DNA of 64,000 bases from Thalassomonas sp. RHCl1 (GCF_947387555.1 NZ_CANDNZ010000007.1:186001-250000), one strand, 5' to 3'; shown: positions 52,877 to 63,133, numbered from the stretch's first letter. A program made the numbers and translations. Notes: generated by a model not told the origin, from the letters alone.

Positions 52877-55075
52877 ATGTCAGCACAGTATTGGGTAGGT
52901 GATTTTTTTATCGATTTAACTCGCAATCAAATAACCCAGAAAACGCAATCTCAAACTATTCCACCGAAAGCTTTAGCGGTGTTAACTTACCTTGCCAAAA
53001 ACGCCAATAAAGTCGTTAGTCATGATGAGTTACTATCAGCAGTGTGGCCTGACACTGTAGTAACACCAAATACCCTGCAAAGAAGCATCGCCCGATTAAG
53101 AAAAGCGCTCGGCGAAGGCAGCCAGTCCTACATTAAGACCCATGCTAAACAGGGTTATAGTCTGGAAGTTGAAGTTCGCTGGCAGGAATTAACGGACAGC
53201 GAATCGCTAATTACACAAGCTACTTTATCCACTGCGCCTACAGCTGAAGATGAAGCTGTTAAGGAAGATGCGGTTACAGAACCTCAAATTGAGAGAGCCG
53301 ACTTAGCAAAGCCATCCGGATCGGTTTTAACGCTGAACTCTCCCCTTGTTGGCATAGTGATTCTCGGGCTTATTGCAATTGTGAGTTTTGTCGGGATTAA
53401 ATCCCTGACACTAGCTCAACCCTCGAAATTAGCCTTTGCGGAATTACGTTCACTGACTACCACTGAGCACTCAGAGAGCAACGGCAACTATACACCGGAC
53501 GGTCAATACATAGTTTTCAATCGCTTCCCTAAAGATTTGTGTGTTAATAATCTCTGGGCCAAAAACGTTAGCACCCAGGAAGAATTTCAACTGACAAAAA
53601 ACTTGGGTTCTTTCGGTGCACATAGTTTTTCTAAAGACGGTAAAGAGTTGGTCGTTATTGAAAAGGAAGACTGCAATAAACCGATCACCCAGAAGCAATG
53701 TTATAAATTATCGAACCTGGATTTTCACAAAGCGCTTGAAACGCCTCAAACACCAAGTGTTCTGATGGAGTGTAAAAATTCAACCATTATGAGTCCTAAG
53801 TGGTTGAATAATAGCAATGTTGCTTTCTTGCAGGAGTTTTCAAGTCGTAGGCAATTGACCAGCTATTCAATTGCAGACAGCAAAAGTACTGTTATCCATA
53901 AACTGGACGAGGGCAACATAAACGACTTCGACTATTCATCTAAAGAAGACCTTATCGCATTAACCAGCACTCATAGCGACGGACAAAAATACATTGAAAT
54001 ACTCAAACCCGACGGCCAGCTGTTATCGAGTTATCAAATTAAATATCCGGAAGAAATTGCAAACTTAACAGACATCTCCCCCAATTTTATGCCGCAAAGT
54101 GGTCAACTTATTTTCAGCACCGGTCGACAGTTCTTTACCATTTCCTATGAAGGTAATATAACGAATATCAGTCTGCCCTTAGATGAACCCATGGGATCAC
54201 CATTATTTCATCCAGATGGCAATCGAATGGTGACGACAAAGGCAATCTTCGATACTGATATTGCGAAATTGCCTTTGTCACAATTTGCCAATGCACAAGC
54301 AGAACAGGCGCAAAAGCAAAATGAAGCAATCAATAATTACTCAGTACTGCAACGCTCGATACGAATAGAACAACATGGTATTTTTCAGCCAAATGGAGGC
54401 TTAGTCGCATTCAGGTCCAGACGTTCCGGACAAGATCAACTATGGGTTACCGATGGCGCCAACTCACAACAACTTACAAATTTTCCGTTAGATACTCGTA
54501 TTTATGGCATGAATTGGGCTATGGATGGTGCGAGCATTTTGGTTAATGCAAATAAAAAGCTGACTCAGGTCTTCTTGGACTCAAGTGCTAAACCCATCCC
54601 CTTAGTTCACTCTGTTGAGCAATTGTTCCAATGGGATAGTGAAGCTAATACCGCGTTAATGAATGTGCGTATCAAGGGGGTAATAAGACTTGTCGAATTC
54701 AACCTGAACAGTTCAGAGCTTAGGGTAATACATAATAACCAAGTCAATTGGGCACTCAAAACTGAAGACGGCCGATTAATTTATACCGATCAAATGGATC
54801 GATTCTGGCAGTCAGGCCCTGCCGAATACCAACTGATTGATGCACTGGACAATCAAGGAAGTGATAAACCATTCCTGGTAAAAAACAATGTCATTTATGG
54901 GATCAGTGATGAACTGCAATTGTGGTCATATGATCTGAATGAAAATGCATTTAAGATCCTGGGGAAAACACTTGATGACTTTGATTATTTAACAGACGTT
55001 AATCAGACCGATATTTTATTGACGGTTATGATCACCGGCAAAAAGGAAGTGGCGGAATTAATCTTAAGCGAATAG
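52877..55075 (+). CDS. CadC-like membrane-bound transcription regulator
   Basis: This is a 732-residue protein. An N-terminal OmpR/PhoB-type winged helix (residues 1-105; KALAVLTYLAKNANKVVSHD, LRKALGEGSQSYIKTHAKQG) is followed by one transmembrane helix (about 157-178; GIVILGLIAIVSFVGI). A large periplasmic domain of WD40/TolB-like propeller repeats follows (YTPDGQYIVFNRF, FSKDGKELVVIE, FHPDGNRMVTT, FQPNGGLVAFRSR). This is a one-component design: DNA binding inside, sensing outside. The target is unknown. No adjacent operon on the same strand suggests itself. Confidence 0.87.
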   Translation: MSAQYWVGDFFIDLTRNQITQKTQSQTIPPKALAVLTYLAKNANKVVSHDELLSAVWPDTVVTPNTLQRSIARLRKALGEGSQSYIKTHAKQGYSLEVEVRWQELTDSESLITQATLSTAPTAEDEAVKEDAVTEPQIERADLAKPSGSVLTLNSPLVGIVILGLIAIVSFVGIKSLTLAQPSKLAFAELRSLTTTEHSESNGNYTPDGQYIVFNRFPKDLCVNNLWAKNVSTQEEFQLTKNLGSFGAHSFSKDGKELVVIEKEDCNKPITQKQCYKLSNLDFHKALETPQTPSVLMECKNSTIMSPKWLNNSNVAFLQEFSSRRQLTSYSIADSKSTVIHKLDEGNINDFDYSSKEDLIALTSTHSDGQKYIEILKPDGQLLSSYQIKYPEEIANLTDISPNFMPQSGQLIFSTGRQFFTISYEGNITNISLPLDEPMGSPLFHPDGNRMVTTKAIFDTDIAKLPLSQFANAQAEQAQKQNEAINNYSVLQRSIRIEQHGIFQPNGGLVAFRSRRSGQDQLWVTDGANSQQLTNFPLDTRIYGMNWAMDGASILVNANKKLTQVFLDSSAKPIPLVHSVEQLFQWDSEANTALMNVRIKGVIRLVEFNLNSSELRVIHNNQVNWALKTEDGRLIYTDQMDRFWQSGPAEYQLIDALDNQGSDKPFLVKNNVIYGISDELQLWSYDLNENAFKILGKTLDDFDYLTDVNQTDILLTVMITGKKEVAELILSE

Positions 55076-55174
55076 GGGCGTGCAAACAAAGCGGGTAGCG
55101 AGCTCTGCTACCATGAGTATTAAGTACCATCATTGCTTACTTAAGCTGAGCACTGCTTAAGCGTTTAATCATGT

Positions 55175-55206
55175 AAAGCCGGGCAGCTTGTATGCCCGGC
55201 TTTTTC
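55175..55206 (+). terminator. Terminator of the CadC-like regulator gene
   Basis: Stem AAGCCGGGC...GCCCGGCTT with a nine-base loop and five T residues. Confidence 0.88.
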
Positions 55207-55345
55207 GTTTGCAACGTGCAGATAACAGGGCCTGCTATGAGGTTAACTGCCAGGCCTGGTCGAAATGAATATACCTTTGTTACTCACAATTAATATAGCA
55301 AGTAGCAGAGCTATTGAAGCCTAAATAGCTATCCTCGTTGTTTCC

Positions 55346-56539
55346 TTAAAGAAACGCCGGTAGGATTGTTCCTGATACCTGAGCCATGATTTTGTCGTCC
55401 CCATCATGGCCGGTGATGGCTATGGTAAGGTCAAGTTCATCAACCACAATGATGCGTTGTCCGCCGCCGCCCCAGGCAAAGGTGGCATTATAGTTTTTAT
55501 CACCGACTGCGATAGGCGTTTGATACCAGAAATAACCGTAACGGTAGCTATCAGGCATCCAGTCTTCAGTAGGCTTAACAAGCCCGCTGGTGGCCTTAGC
55601 GAGGTAATCTGCCGGAATAAGCTGTTTGCCGTTCCACTTGCCTTTGTTGAGGACCACGCTGCCCCACTTGAGCATGTCGCGAGACGTTATGCTCACCATC
55701 CAACCGGCTTGCGGCAGGCCACTCACGTGAGTCTGCCAGCTATAATTGCTGATGCCCAATTTATCGAGGATTTCATTTTTGATGAAATCCTTGGCGGTGC
55801 CGGGCACGACGGCGTCGATGACCGTCATCACCAACATTGGATTATGGTTGCCGTATAAATAGGTCTGAGATTCTGAGGTAATAGGTCCACTATGTTCAAG
55901 CAGGGTCTGAACCAGCCCCTGGCCCTTTAACGGCGCGGGATCTTTCTGAAGTTCTTCCCATTTATCACGACTGACGCTAAGCCCCCCGTGCATAGTCAAT
56001 GCCTTATGGAGCGTGATTTTTTCTGCGCCCTCGGCAAGTTTTGTTGCGTCCAGATTTTTAAGAAAGCTAACCAGGGGTTTATCGAGATCGGCCATTGTCA
56101 GGTAGCCTAACTGGATAGCGCGGCCCAGTGCCAGGCTGGTTATGGCTTTAACGGCTGATGCTTGCGGGTGAGCCAGGTTGATGCGACCGCGCCGGTAGTA
56201 ACTTTCAAACACCAGCTTGTCCTTGTGGGCGATCAGCAGGCTGTCGTAGCGGCCGTGCTTGCCATCACCGATCTCCTTAGCCAGTTTGACAATACCGGCC
56301 TTTTTTCCTGCATCTACGCCCAATTCTCCCACGGCAATAGCGCCGTTTCCGGGGGCAGGCGAGGTGTCGATATAAGCTTTTTCCAGTAGAGGAAGATCCC
56401 GGAATGAGAGCTCGGCCTCTTTGGCTGTGGCCTTCGGTGCAAGGCCAGTGTTTTTTTCTGCGCTTGCCGTAGTAATACTGCTGAAACTACTTAATAAAGC
56501 GACGACGAATAAGCTCTTAAATTTTATATTTATGGTCAT
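55346..56539 (-). CDS. Class C beta-lactamase-family serine hydrolase
   Basis: This 397-residue precursor has a signal peptide (cleavage near TASA, residue ~27). The active-site Ser-x-x-Lys is S128-A-V-K131 in HPQASAVKAITSLALG. The Tyr-x-Asn position is YLYGNHNPM. The region GGLSVSRDKW and a YGYFWYQ segment match the AmpC-like/esterase EstB branch. It is probably periplasmic. The family includes beta-lactamases, D,D-peptidases and esterases, so the substrate cannot be told. Genuine AmpC-type resistance looks unlikely, because the usual KTG triad is replaced by a GHDGDD-type end. Confidence 0.82.
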   Translation of the reverse strand: MTINIKFKSLFVVALLSSFSSITTASAEKNTGLAPKATAKEAELSFRDLPLLEKAYIDTSPAPGNGAIAVGELGVDAGKKAGIVKLAKEIGDGKHGRYDSLLIAHKDKLVFESYYRRGRINLAHPQASAVKAITSLALGRAIQLGYLTMADLDKPLVSFLKNLDATKLAEGAEKITLHKALTMHGGLSVSRDKWEELQKDPAPLKGQGLVQTLLEHSGPITSESQTYLYGNHNPMLVMTVIDAVVPGTAKDFIKNEILDKLGISNYSWQTHVSGLPQAGWMVSITSRDMLKWGSVVLNKGKWNGKQLIPADYLAKATSGLVKPTEDWMPDSYRYGYFWYQTPIAVGDKNYNATFAWGGGGQRIIVVDELDLTIAITGHDGDDKIMAQVSGTILPAFL

Positions 56540-57034
56540 ATAACTCTCCTGTTGTTATCAACCACGCAAGGTCAGTGTAAACAGCGTACCTGGCGTTTGT
56601 TTTTCAAGTGAACTGAGAACGTCAAAGATAACGAATCGAAATTTAAATGCTTGAAATTCTAATGACGTTTAGCTGACTTCTTGCTGACTAATGGTTAGTG
56701 TTTATATATCAAGTGGTTACGCTGGTTGGTTTCGCGAGGATAAGAGGAGGGAGAGGTAAGTCTTTTCGTTTAGACTCATTTTCCTGCACCAGTTTGCAAT
56801 CTGGTTAGGGATTGGTTGGCCGTTAAAGAGAAGTTTATTTTTTATAATTAATCCAGTAGGTGAACTGAAGTTTGTGTCCATTTTATTGGTTTTCTAATTG
56901 GCTTTATCTATGCCGGAGAAAGTGACTAAAGGTGACAATAAATATTTATCTTAACGGTAAGATTTAAGTAGTAAAGAGGCTAAGTGATAAACCATACTTG
57001 CCTCTTAAACACTTATTCTTTTGGATGTCAGCTG
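56540..57034. other. Intergenic region between hydrolase and permease genes
   Basis: 0.5 kb without a supported gene. The right end carries a hairpin (listed separately). The left end should hold the promoter of the hydrolase, which is on the minus strand. Confidence 0.45.
56975..57007 (-). terminator. Hairpin after the export operon
   Basis: AAGAGGC-AAGT arms pair with ACTT-GCCTCTT, just past the permease stop codon. The T-run is short, so it is a weak terminator. Confidence 0.55.
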
Positions 57035-59437
57035 TTATTCATAACGTAATATTAACGAAGGTCTGGCACTGGCCGATTTAAAGCCCAGAACCGCAACGGT
57101 AAGCCAGGTGATCATCGCGATAATGCCTGCAGCCAGCAGATACACCCAAAGTACTTGTTTGATGCGGTCATTAAAGTTAGCTAACCAATCACCAACCAAC
57201 CAATAACTTAATGGAAAAGCAATAATAATGCTTAGTGCTACCAGTAACAAAAACTCTTTTGCGAGCAGGTTGACAATACTCAGACGCGATGCCCCGAGCA
57301 CTTTTCTCACGGCTACTTCTTTTTGGCGTCTTATGGTGGCAAAAGATGCCAAACCAAAAGTCCCTAAACAGGTAAGAAAAATAGCCAGCAGGCTAAAAAT
57401 AGACACCATGTCTAATGCTCTGTGTTCGTTTTGGTGTGCATCAGCATAGTCTTGTGCGATTAAGCTGATTTGCACATCACTTAAATGCAACTCCTGGCGT
57501 ACAATTTGCTGAATTTCTCGGCTTAACTGAGCCATATCGGCAGTATTTGCCTTAATAACCAGGTGACCTGTGGCATTAGTGTTAAACCCTAAGTTAAATG
57601 ATACCGGTAATGCCTGTTGCCTGGCTGAGCCGATTTTAACATCTTCAACGACACCCACCACTTTAGCCGTTATTTTAAATCTGGGCTCTATCAGCAAAAG
57701 TCCAATAGCCGATTCCGGTGTTTGATAACCCGCCAATTCAACCATACGTCGACTGACCAAGACACCAAGGGTTGGATTATCTTCACCATTTTGAGCATAC
57801 CAGTCACCGCTAAACTCAGGTGAAAAGTCTCTGCCTGCAATCAAGGTTAATCCCAGCGTTTCAGCGGCATAATAACCTGTGCCTACTGTCGGCTGGTAGC
57901 TATCTATTTTTTCACCATTGGGCCAGGTAAAATCAAAATTATATTCCATATCATTGGTCAGGTCGGTATTCGAAATCGTAACCTGTTCAACCCCGGGTAC
58001 ATTGCGAATTGCCGTCAATAAACTATTGTTATCCTTTTTATACAGGGCTTGGGTTGGCAGCTCTTTCACCACCAATCTTGATGACTTTGCATAGCCAACC
58101 GCCAGGCTATTTATCAAATTAATTTGCTGATAGAAAGAAATCGCCGCAATAATCAAACCTATAGATAAGGTTCCCTGCAGACACAAGGTTAATTTCCTGA
58201 CAAAGATAGCCGTGCCGCCACGAACCAAGTCACCGCTAAGTACGCGTTTGGCACTAAAGGAAGCAATAAACAATGCGGGATAGAAGCCCGAAAGTAAGCC
58301 GACAGAAAAAATGACCACAACTGTCATCAGCATAAATTCTGAGCCGTATTGTAAACTCAGTTGTCTGTCCATCATTTGATTAAAATGTGGTAATGCAAAC
58401 TCCACTAGGGTAAATGCCAATAAGCTGGCAAAAGTCACCACCAAAAGAGACTCTGTTAAGAATTGAGCAATGATTTGCCCTTTGCTTGCACCTAAGGCTT
58501 TACGCACGCCTACTTCTTTCGCACGTTTTGCCGATTGAGCAATATTAAGGTTGATAAAATTAATGCTGGCGACTAATACCAAAATCAGGCTTAGACCAAT
58601 GCAAATTTGCAAGATTGACGATGAACCGGCTTTTTTCATAAAAAGAGGTCCTTGGCCTTCTAAGTGCATATCCTGCATATTGATTAACTTCATAGTAATG
58701 GCAGGGTTTGCGTTTTCGCCCCAGGACTCGTGTAATAACTCAGTAAATTGTTGCTCAAAACTTGCTATATCGGTATTTTTTACCAGTTTAAAATAGGCGA
58801 AACCATAACCATTTTGGCTAAACTTCACCGGCATTTGAATTAAACTGTCAAACTTAACATGGGTATTCTCCGGCAAGTCTTTAAAGACTGCGCCGATACG
58901 GTATTGGCCCTGATCAAAGTTTAAGCTTTGACCGACAACCTGAGTATCGCCAAAGATTCGATTAGCTTCCCGCTCACTTAATACCAATTGATTAGGTTGG
59001 CTTAATGCCTGTTCAATATCTCCTGCCACCGTTTCTAAATGGATAAAATTCAAGATATTATTCGTTACTGCATAAAAATTATTTAGCCGGTAATAATTGT
59101 CACCAAGCTGAACAAGTTCATGGACTCTTTCAGTAAGCATGCCGGCCTCAGCTAACCTGAATATCTCCTCTACCTGGCTATGGCTTGTTAATTTTTCCGC
59201 ATTGCTGTATCCGGAACTTGCAATAACCTGTAAACCTGCGGACGTATAGTCGGTATGGGCAAGGTACACCCGCTCGCTGTCCGGCTGATGTTTATCATAT
59301 GACAATTCGTGTTGAGCAAATAACGCCATTAAGATGGCCGCAGCGATACCTATGCTAAAACCAATAAGATTAAGAAAAAAATGCTGTTTATCCTTACTGA
59401 TTGAGCGAAGTGCTGTTTTAATATAATTATTAAGCAT
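57035..59437 (-). CDS. ABC transporter permease, FtsX/MacB type with two FtsX domains
   Basis: This is an 800-residue inner-membrane protein. A transmembrane helix near residues 20-42 precedes a large periplasmic MacB-core domain. Three helices follow (about 278-410; ISLILVLVASINFINLNIA, AKEVGVRKALGASKGQI), then a second periplasmic part (about 440-670) and a final three-helix FtsX domain (about 675-790; RQKEVAVRKVLGASRLSIV). The repeated EVxVRKxLGAS segment marks the two FtsX halves. It is the last gene of the adaptor-ATPase-permease operon, starting one base after the ATPase. The layout matches MacB-like or AcrB-independent export of peptides, lipids or drugs. Confidence 0.92.
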   Translation of the reverse strand: MLNNYIKTALRSISKDKQHFFLNLIGFSIGIAAAILMALFAQHELSYDKHQPDSERVYLAHTDYTSAGLQVIASSGYSNAEKLTSHSQVEEIFRLAEAGMLTERVHELVQLGDNYYRLNNFYAVTNNILNFIHLETVAGDIEQALSQPNQLVLSEREANRIFGDTQVVGQSLNFDQGQYRIGAVFKDLPENTHVKFDSLIQMPVKFSQNGYGFAYFKLVKNTDIASFEQQFTELLHESWGENANPAITMKLINMQDMHLEGQGPLFMKKAGSSSILQICIGLSLILVLVASINFINLNIAQSAKRAKEVGVRKALGASKGQIIAQFLTESLLVVTFASLLAFTLVEFALPHFNQMMDRQLSLQYGSEFMLMTVVVIFSVGLLSGFYPALFIASFSAKRVLSGDLVRGGTAIFVRKLTLCLQGTLSIGLIIAAISFYQQINLINSLAVGYAKSSRLVVKELPTQALYKKDNNSLLTAIRNVPGVEQVTISNTDLTNDMEYNFDFTWPNGEKIDSYQPTVGTGYYAAETLGLTLIAGRDFSPEFSGDWYAQNGEDNPTLGVLVSRRMVELAGYQTPESAIGLLLIEPRFKITAKVVGVVEDVKIGSARQQALPVSFNLGFNTNATGHLVIKANTADMAQLSREIQQIVRQELHLSDVQISLIAQDYADAHQNEHRALDMVSIFSLLAIFLTCLGTFGLASFATIRRQKEVAVRKVLGASRLSIVNLLAKEFLLLVALSIIIAFPLSYWLVGDWLANFNDRIKQVLWVYLLAAGIIAMITWLTVAVLGFKSASARPSLILRYE

Positions 59438-59438
59438 A

Positions 59439-60140
59439 TCAAGCGACCTCTGTTTTTAAGGAAGCATTATTCGCCTTGTCAATCATGATCTGGCCATCAA
59501 GTAAACGCACTAAACGATCGGCGTAATTCGCTTCTTTTTCTGAGTGAGTCACCATAATGACGGTGGTGCCTTCACGATTTAGTTCGCGTAACATGGTCAT
59601 TACTTCATCACCATTTTTTGAATCTAAATTACCTGTCGGCTCATCGGCTAAAATCAACCTGGGGTTGATAACCAAAGCACGGGCGACAGCAACACGTTGC
59701 TGCTGGCCACCGGAAAGTTGCTGAGGCAGATGATCGGCTCTATGGTCAATGGCGACACGCTTTAATATGGTTTCCACTCGCTTTTTGCGCTCTGCTTTTG
59801 AAATCTTCAGGTATTGCAAAGGTAACTCTACATTTTCATATACCGTTAGCTCATCAATTAAATTAAAGCTTTGAAAAACAAAACCAATTGACGCTTTACG
59901 CAGTTCGGCTAATTTGTTCTCACTGAAACTGGCAATATCCTGGCCGGCAAATTCAAAGCTGCCCGAAGAGGGAGAATCAAGCATGCCCAATATTGAAAGC
60001 AGGGTCGATTTACCGCACCCTGAAGGGCCCATAATGGCAACAAATTCTCCTTCTTCGACACTAAGGTTAATGTTACTTAACGCTGTTGTTTCCAGATCTT
60101 GTGTACGAAAAACACGACTTAAGTTAGTTATTGTGATCAT
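59439..60140 (-). CDS. ABC transporter ATPase, MacB/LolD type
   Basis: This is a 233-residue protein with Walker A GPSGCGKST, a Q-loop, signature LSGGQQQRVAVARAL, Walker B LILADEPTGNLD and an H-loop (MVTHSE). The ATPase powers the FtsX-type permease that follows one base later. The subfamily (MacB, LolD, FtsE) is typical of transporters that drive periplasmic events rather than classic import. Confidence 0.95.
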   Translation of the reverse strand: MITITNLSRVFRTQDLETTALSNINLSVEEGEFVAIMGPSGCGKSTLLSILGMLDSPSSGSFEFAGQDIASFSENKLAELRKASIGFVFQSFNLIDELTVYENVELPLQYLKISKAERKKRVETILKRVAIDHRADHLPQQLSGGQQQRVAVARALVINPRLILADEPTGNLDSKNGDEVMTMLRELNREGTTVIMVTHSEKEANYADRLVRLLDGQIMIDKANNASLKTEVA

Positions 60141-60150
60141 TATGATTTCC

Positions 60151-61407
60151 CTAATTTAATTGTAATTGTTGCGCGTTATCGAAGTTGCCGTAACTTGAGG
60201 TGATGACCTTGTCACCTAAATTTAAACCCGATAATACTTCAAAGTAGTGTTTATTTTTTTTACCTAAACGAATATTGCGGCGTTCGGCTTTGTCACCCGC
60301 TTGATTGAGCACATACACCCAATTTCCGCCGCTGCTGGCAAAAAAGCCGCCGCGACTGAGGAGTAAGGCGTTGTCTTTATTACCACCAAGCATCAACTCA
60401 ACATCAATACTCTGGCCGCGTTTGATGTTGCCATCAGTCCTGGGTAAGTCGACCTCGATTTGAAACTGGGATTGATTGACCCGGCTGTCAATTTTACTGA
60501 CCTTGGCTTGAATATCTCCCGTCTCCAGCTTGATCAAAACAACAGCGTCCAGCTGTACCTGATTCAAGTAAAATTCATCCAGGGCAATGGCCAGCTTGTA
60601 GTCATTTGGAATATCGATTTGCCCTAAGCGGGCACCCCGCTCTTTCGATTCGCCAATTTCGACATTAAGCTCGCTCAAATAACCTGCAACAGGCGCTTTA
60701 ATTAACAGGTTTTCTAAATTTTTGCGGGCAAATTTTAAATTCTTATCGAGCATTACCGCGCTGTCTTTCAATTGTTTAATTTGTACCTGGCGGATACTGT
60801 TTTCCTGTTCTTGTCGCTCAATAGTGAGCTGTTTTCTCGACCGGTAATAGGCTAAATCACTTTTAAGCTCATCAAGTCTGTCTTTGGCAAGGGCGCCGGA
60901 TGTCACTAAAGGTTCTGTCTGTTTTAAACGCCGCTCCAGGTGACTGATTTGCAGGTTTATTTCCAATAAGTCGCGACGCAAATTCAATCGACTGGTTTCC
61001 ATGTTCATTTGTGTGTTGCGTAAAAAATTAAGCTGTTCAGTTACTTGTGCTTCACGCCCCATCACATCAAGTTGTAAGTTGGTGTTACGCAAACGCACTA
61101 ACGGCTGTCCTTTTTCAACATAGGCTCCTTGCTCAACTAAACGTTGCTCAACTTGGCCTCCGGCAATGGTATCTAAGTAAATTGTTGTTTTTGGTACCAC
61201 CTGCCCGCGTAAATTAAGCGCATCAACAAATGCCCCTTGTGTAACCGGACTCACGGTAATACTGCTAAGTGCTAACTTATGACTACGCCCGCCCGCAGCA
61301 GATTGACTAAAGCTATATACGGCAGTGGCAAGGCCAATGATCCCTGTAATCAAAAGCGCTTTTTTAAGATATTTTTGTAGTGGTGAACGGGTTATTTTTT
61401 TGTCCAT
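60151..61407 (-). CDS. HlyD/MacA-type periplasmic adaptor
   Basis: This 418-residue protein has one N-terminal transmembrane anchor (about 15-33). A biotinyl-lipoyl-like hairpin and barrel follow (LNLRGQVVPKTTIYLDTIAG; GAYVEKGQPLVRLRNTN), with a long coiled coil at about 120-230. It is the adaptor of a tripartite exporter, linking the permease to an outer-membrane channel not encoded here. First gene of the operon, 10 bases from the ATPase. GAGGAG lies upstream of the ATG. A sigma-54-like promoter sits about 60 bases upstream. Confidence 0.9.
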   Translation of the reverse strand: MDKKITRSPLQKYLKKALLITGIIGLATAVYSFSQSAAGGRSHKLALSSITVSPVTQGAFVDALNLRGQVVPKTTIYLDTIAGGQVEQRLVEQGAYVEKGQPLVRLRNTNLQLDVMGREAQVTEQLNFLRNTQMNMETSRLNLRRDLLEINLQISHLERRLKQTEPLVTSGALAKDRLDELKSDLAYYRSRKQLTIERQEQENSIRQVQIKQLKDSAVMLDKNLKFARKNLENLLIKAPVAGYLSELNVEIGESKERGARLGQIDIPNDYKLAIALDEFYLNQVQLDAVVLIKLETGDIQAKVSKIDSRVNQSQFQIEVDLPRTDGNIKRGQSIDVELMLGGNKDNALLLSRGGFFASSGGNWVYVLNQAGDKAERRNIRLGKKNKHYFEVLSGLNLGDKVITSSYGNFDNAQQLQLN

Positions 61408-61470
61408 AAAGACGGCTCCTCTCTATGCGTGCATTAAATGTCACGCAAACTGCTGCTACCAAGAAAACAA

Positions 61471-61487
61471 AACAACATTCATGCCAA
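61471..61487 (-). promoter_or_regulatory. Candidate sigma-54 promoter of the export operon
   Basis: Read on the minus strand, TTGGCATGAATGTTGTT matches the -24/-12 consensus YTGGCACGRNNNTTGCW with two mismatches (C to T in each box). It is ~64 bases upstream of the adaptor ATG. Confidence 0.5.
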
Positions 61488-61583
61488 GAGGTAAAACACA
61501 GTAAATACAAAGTGTTGGCTTGAAGTTGAACTTGGTTTTTATGATAAGGTGTCCGCCAATAGAACACTTAGTTTGAATATAGT

Positions 61584-61597
61584 GTCCATTTCTGGAC
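61584..61597. promoter_or_regulatory. Candidate activator-binding palindrome
   Basis: GTCCA-TTTC-TGGAC, perfect 5-base arms with a 4-base centre, ~100 bases upstream of the sigma-54-like promoter. That is the usual distance for an NtrC-type enhancer site. A flanking GAACACT...AGTGTCC pair partly overlaps it. Confidence 0.4.
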
Positions 61598-61665
61598 GCA
61601 ATCTTGTTAAGCTCTCCCAATAACATTGAGTTAGACCAGATATTCACAACAGAGAGACAGGTTGA

Positions 61666-63066
61666 ATGAAACAGGAAGGTGCCATTTTAGTTGTAGATGA
61701 TAATCCTGATATTTTAATCGCAGTAAAATTACTACTTAAACAATATTATCAAACGGTGATAACCACAGATAACCCCTTCGATATAGAAAAGCTTCTTAAA
61801 GAACAACAAATAGAAGTTATTTTACTTGATATGAATTTCAATCATGACGCAATAAGCGGTCAGGAAGGATTCTACTGGTTAAAGAAAATTATTAGCCAAG
61901 ACCCTGCCGTTGTCGTGGTATTGATGACCGCATACAGCGATATTACGCTTGCCGTTGAAGCCATTAAGGCCGGAGCTGCCGACTTTATTGCCAAGCCGTG
62001 GAAAAATGAACAGCTACTGGGGGCTGTGGCTGCGGCTTTTTCTCATGCCAAAGACAAACAAAGGGTCAATAAACTCACTCGCCAAACTCAAGGCCTCAAT
62101 CAAGCACTCAGTAATCAAAAATTTGAGTTTTTGGGACAGAGCCCTGCAATGCAAACGGTTTTTAACACCATTGAAAAAGCCGCGCAAACCGACGCTAATA
62201 TTTTACTCACCGGTGAAAGCGGAACCGGCAAAGAGCTCGCCGCACACGCCATCCATATGGCGAGTAATAGAAGTGCTCACCCTTTTATTGGCTTAGATAT
62301 GGGCTCGCTTGCCGAAAGTTTGTTTGAAAGTGAATTATTTGGCCATAAAAAAGGGGCTTTTACCGATGCTAAAGAAGATCGGGTAGGGCATTTTGAGCTT
62401 GCCCATGGCGGCACGTTATTTTTAGATGAATTAGCCAATTTACCCGCTCACCAACAAGCGACTTTATTGGCGGCATTACAGAACCGTCAAGTGACACCTG
62501 TGGGCAGTGTCAAGACCATAGATGTAGATATTCGACTGATCAGTGCAACCAATGAAAATTTACCGCAAGCGGTTCTCGATAACAGGTTCCGACAAGATCT
62601 CTTGTATCGTATTAATACCATTGAAATTCGCTTGCCGCCTCTAAGGGAGCGAGTTGAAGATATCCCATTGCTGACAGAATATTATCTTGATTATTTCAAT
62701 CAGAAATATAAAAGAGCATTATCTATTGCCGCCAGCGACCTTGAGCTCCTTTGCCGTTACGCCTGGCCTGGCAATGTACGAGAGTTGGCACACTCTATTG
62801 AGCGAGCCGTTATCCTAAGTGACAGTGAATATGTGGATATTCGCGCAGTTATACCGGCAGATGCCTGTGAGCAGGCCAGTACGAAAATAAGCAATTTGGC
62901 TGCTGAACACAATAATAGTTACGATACTTTTGATCTGGAAATTTTAGAGCAACGGGCAGTCAGGGCGGCACTTAAATTCCATCAAGGCAATGTCACTCAG
63001 GCTGCTAAAGCATTAGGGCTAACACGAGGGGCTATGTATCGCCGATTGGAAAAGTATGGTTTATAA
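61666..63066 (+). CDS. NtrC-family sigma-54-dependent response regulator
   Basis: This is a 466-residue protein. The receiver domain (residues 1-125) has phosphoacceptor Asp55 in VILLDMNF. The AAA+ domain (about 150-375) has Walker A GESGTGKE, the sigma-54 contact loop GAFTDAKEDRVG and Walker B GGTLFLDEL. A Fis-type helix-turn-helix closes it (GNVTQAAKALGLTRGAMYRR). When phosphorylated it should activate sigma-54 promoters. It is divergent from the export operon. Its partner kinase follows on the same strand. Confidence 0.95.
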   Translation: MKQEGAILVVDDNPDILIAVKLLLKQYYQTVITTDNPFDIEKLLKEQQIEVILLDMNFNHDAISGQEGFYWLKKIISQDPAVVVVLMTAYSDITLAVEAIKAGAADFIAKPWKNEQLLGAVAAAFSHAKDKQRVNKLTRQTQGLNQALSNQKFEFLGQSPAMQTVFNTIEKAAQTDANILLTGESGTGKELAAHAIHMASNRSAHPFIGLDMGSLAESLFESELFGHKKGAFTDAKEDRVGHFELAHGGTLFLDELANLPAHQQATLLAALQNRQVTPVGSVKTIDVDIRLISATNENLPQAVLDNRFRQDLLYRINTIEIRLPPLRERVEDIPLLTEYYLDYFNQKYKRALSIAASDLELLCRYAWPGNVRELAHSIERAVILSDSEYVDIRAVIPADACEQASTKISNLAAEHNNSYDTFDLEILEQRAVRAALKFHQGNVTQAAKALGLTRGAMYRRLEKYGL

Positions 63067-63133
63067 CAAGCTAAATTCTTGGGCAAGGCTTAGGCGTGTA
63101 CCATGAGTAAAACAACATAAAAGAATAGTGAAC

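Noticed and set aside
56162-56389. Open frames opposite the serine hydrolase gene
   Set aside because: They are shadows of the hydrolase, which has a signal peptide and catalytic motifs on the minus strand.
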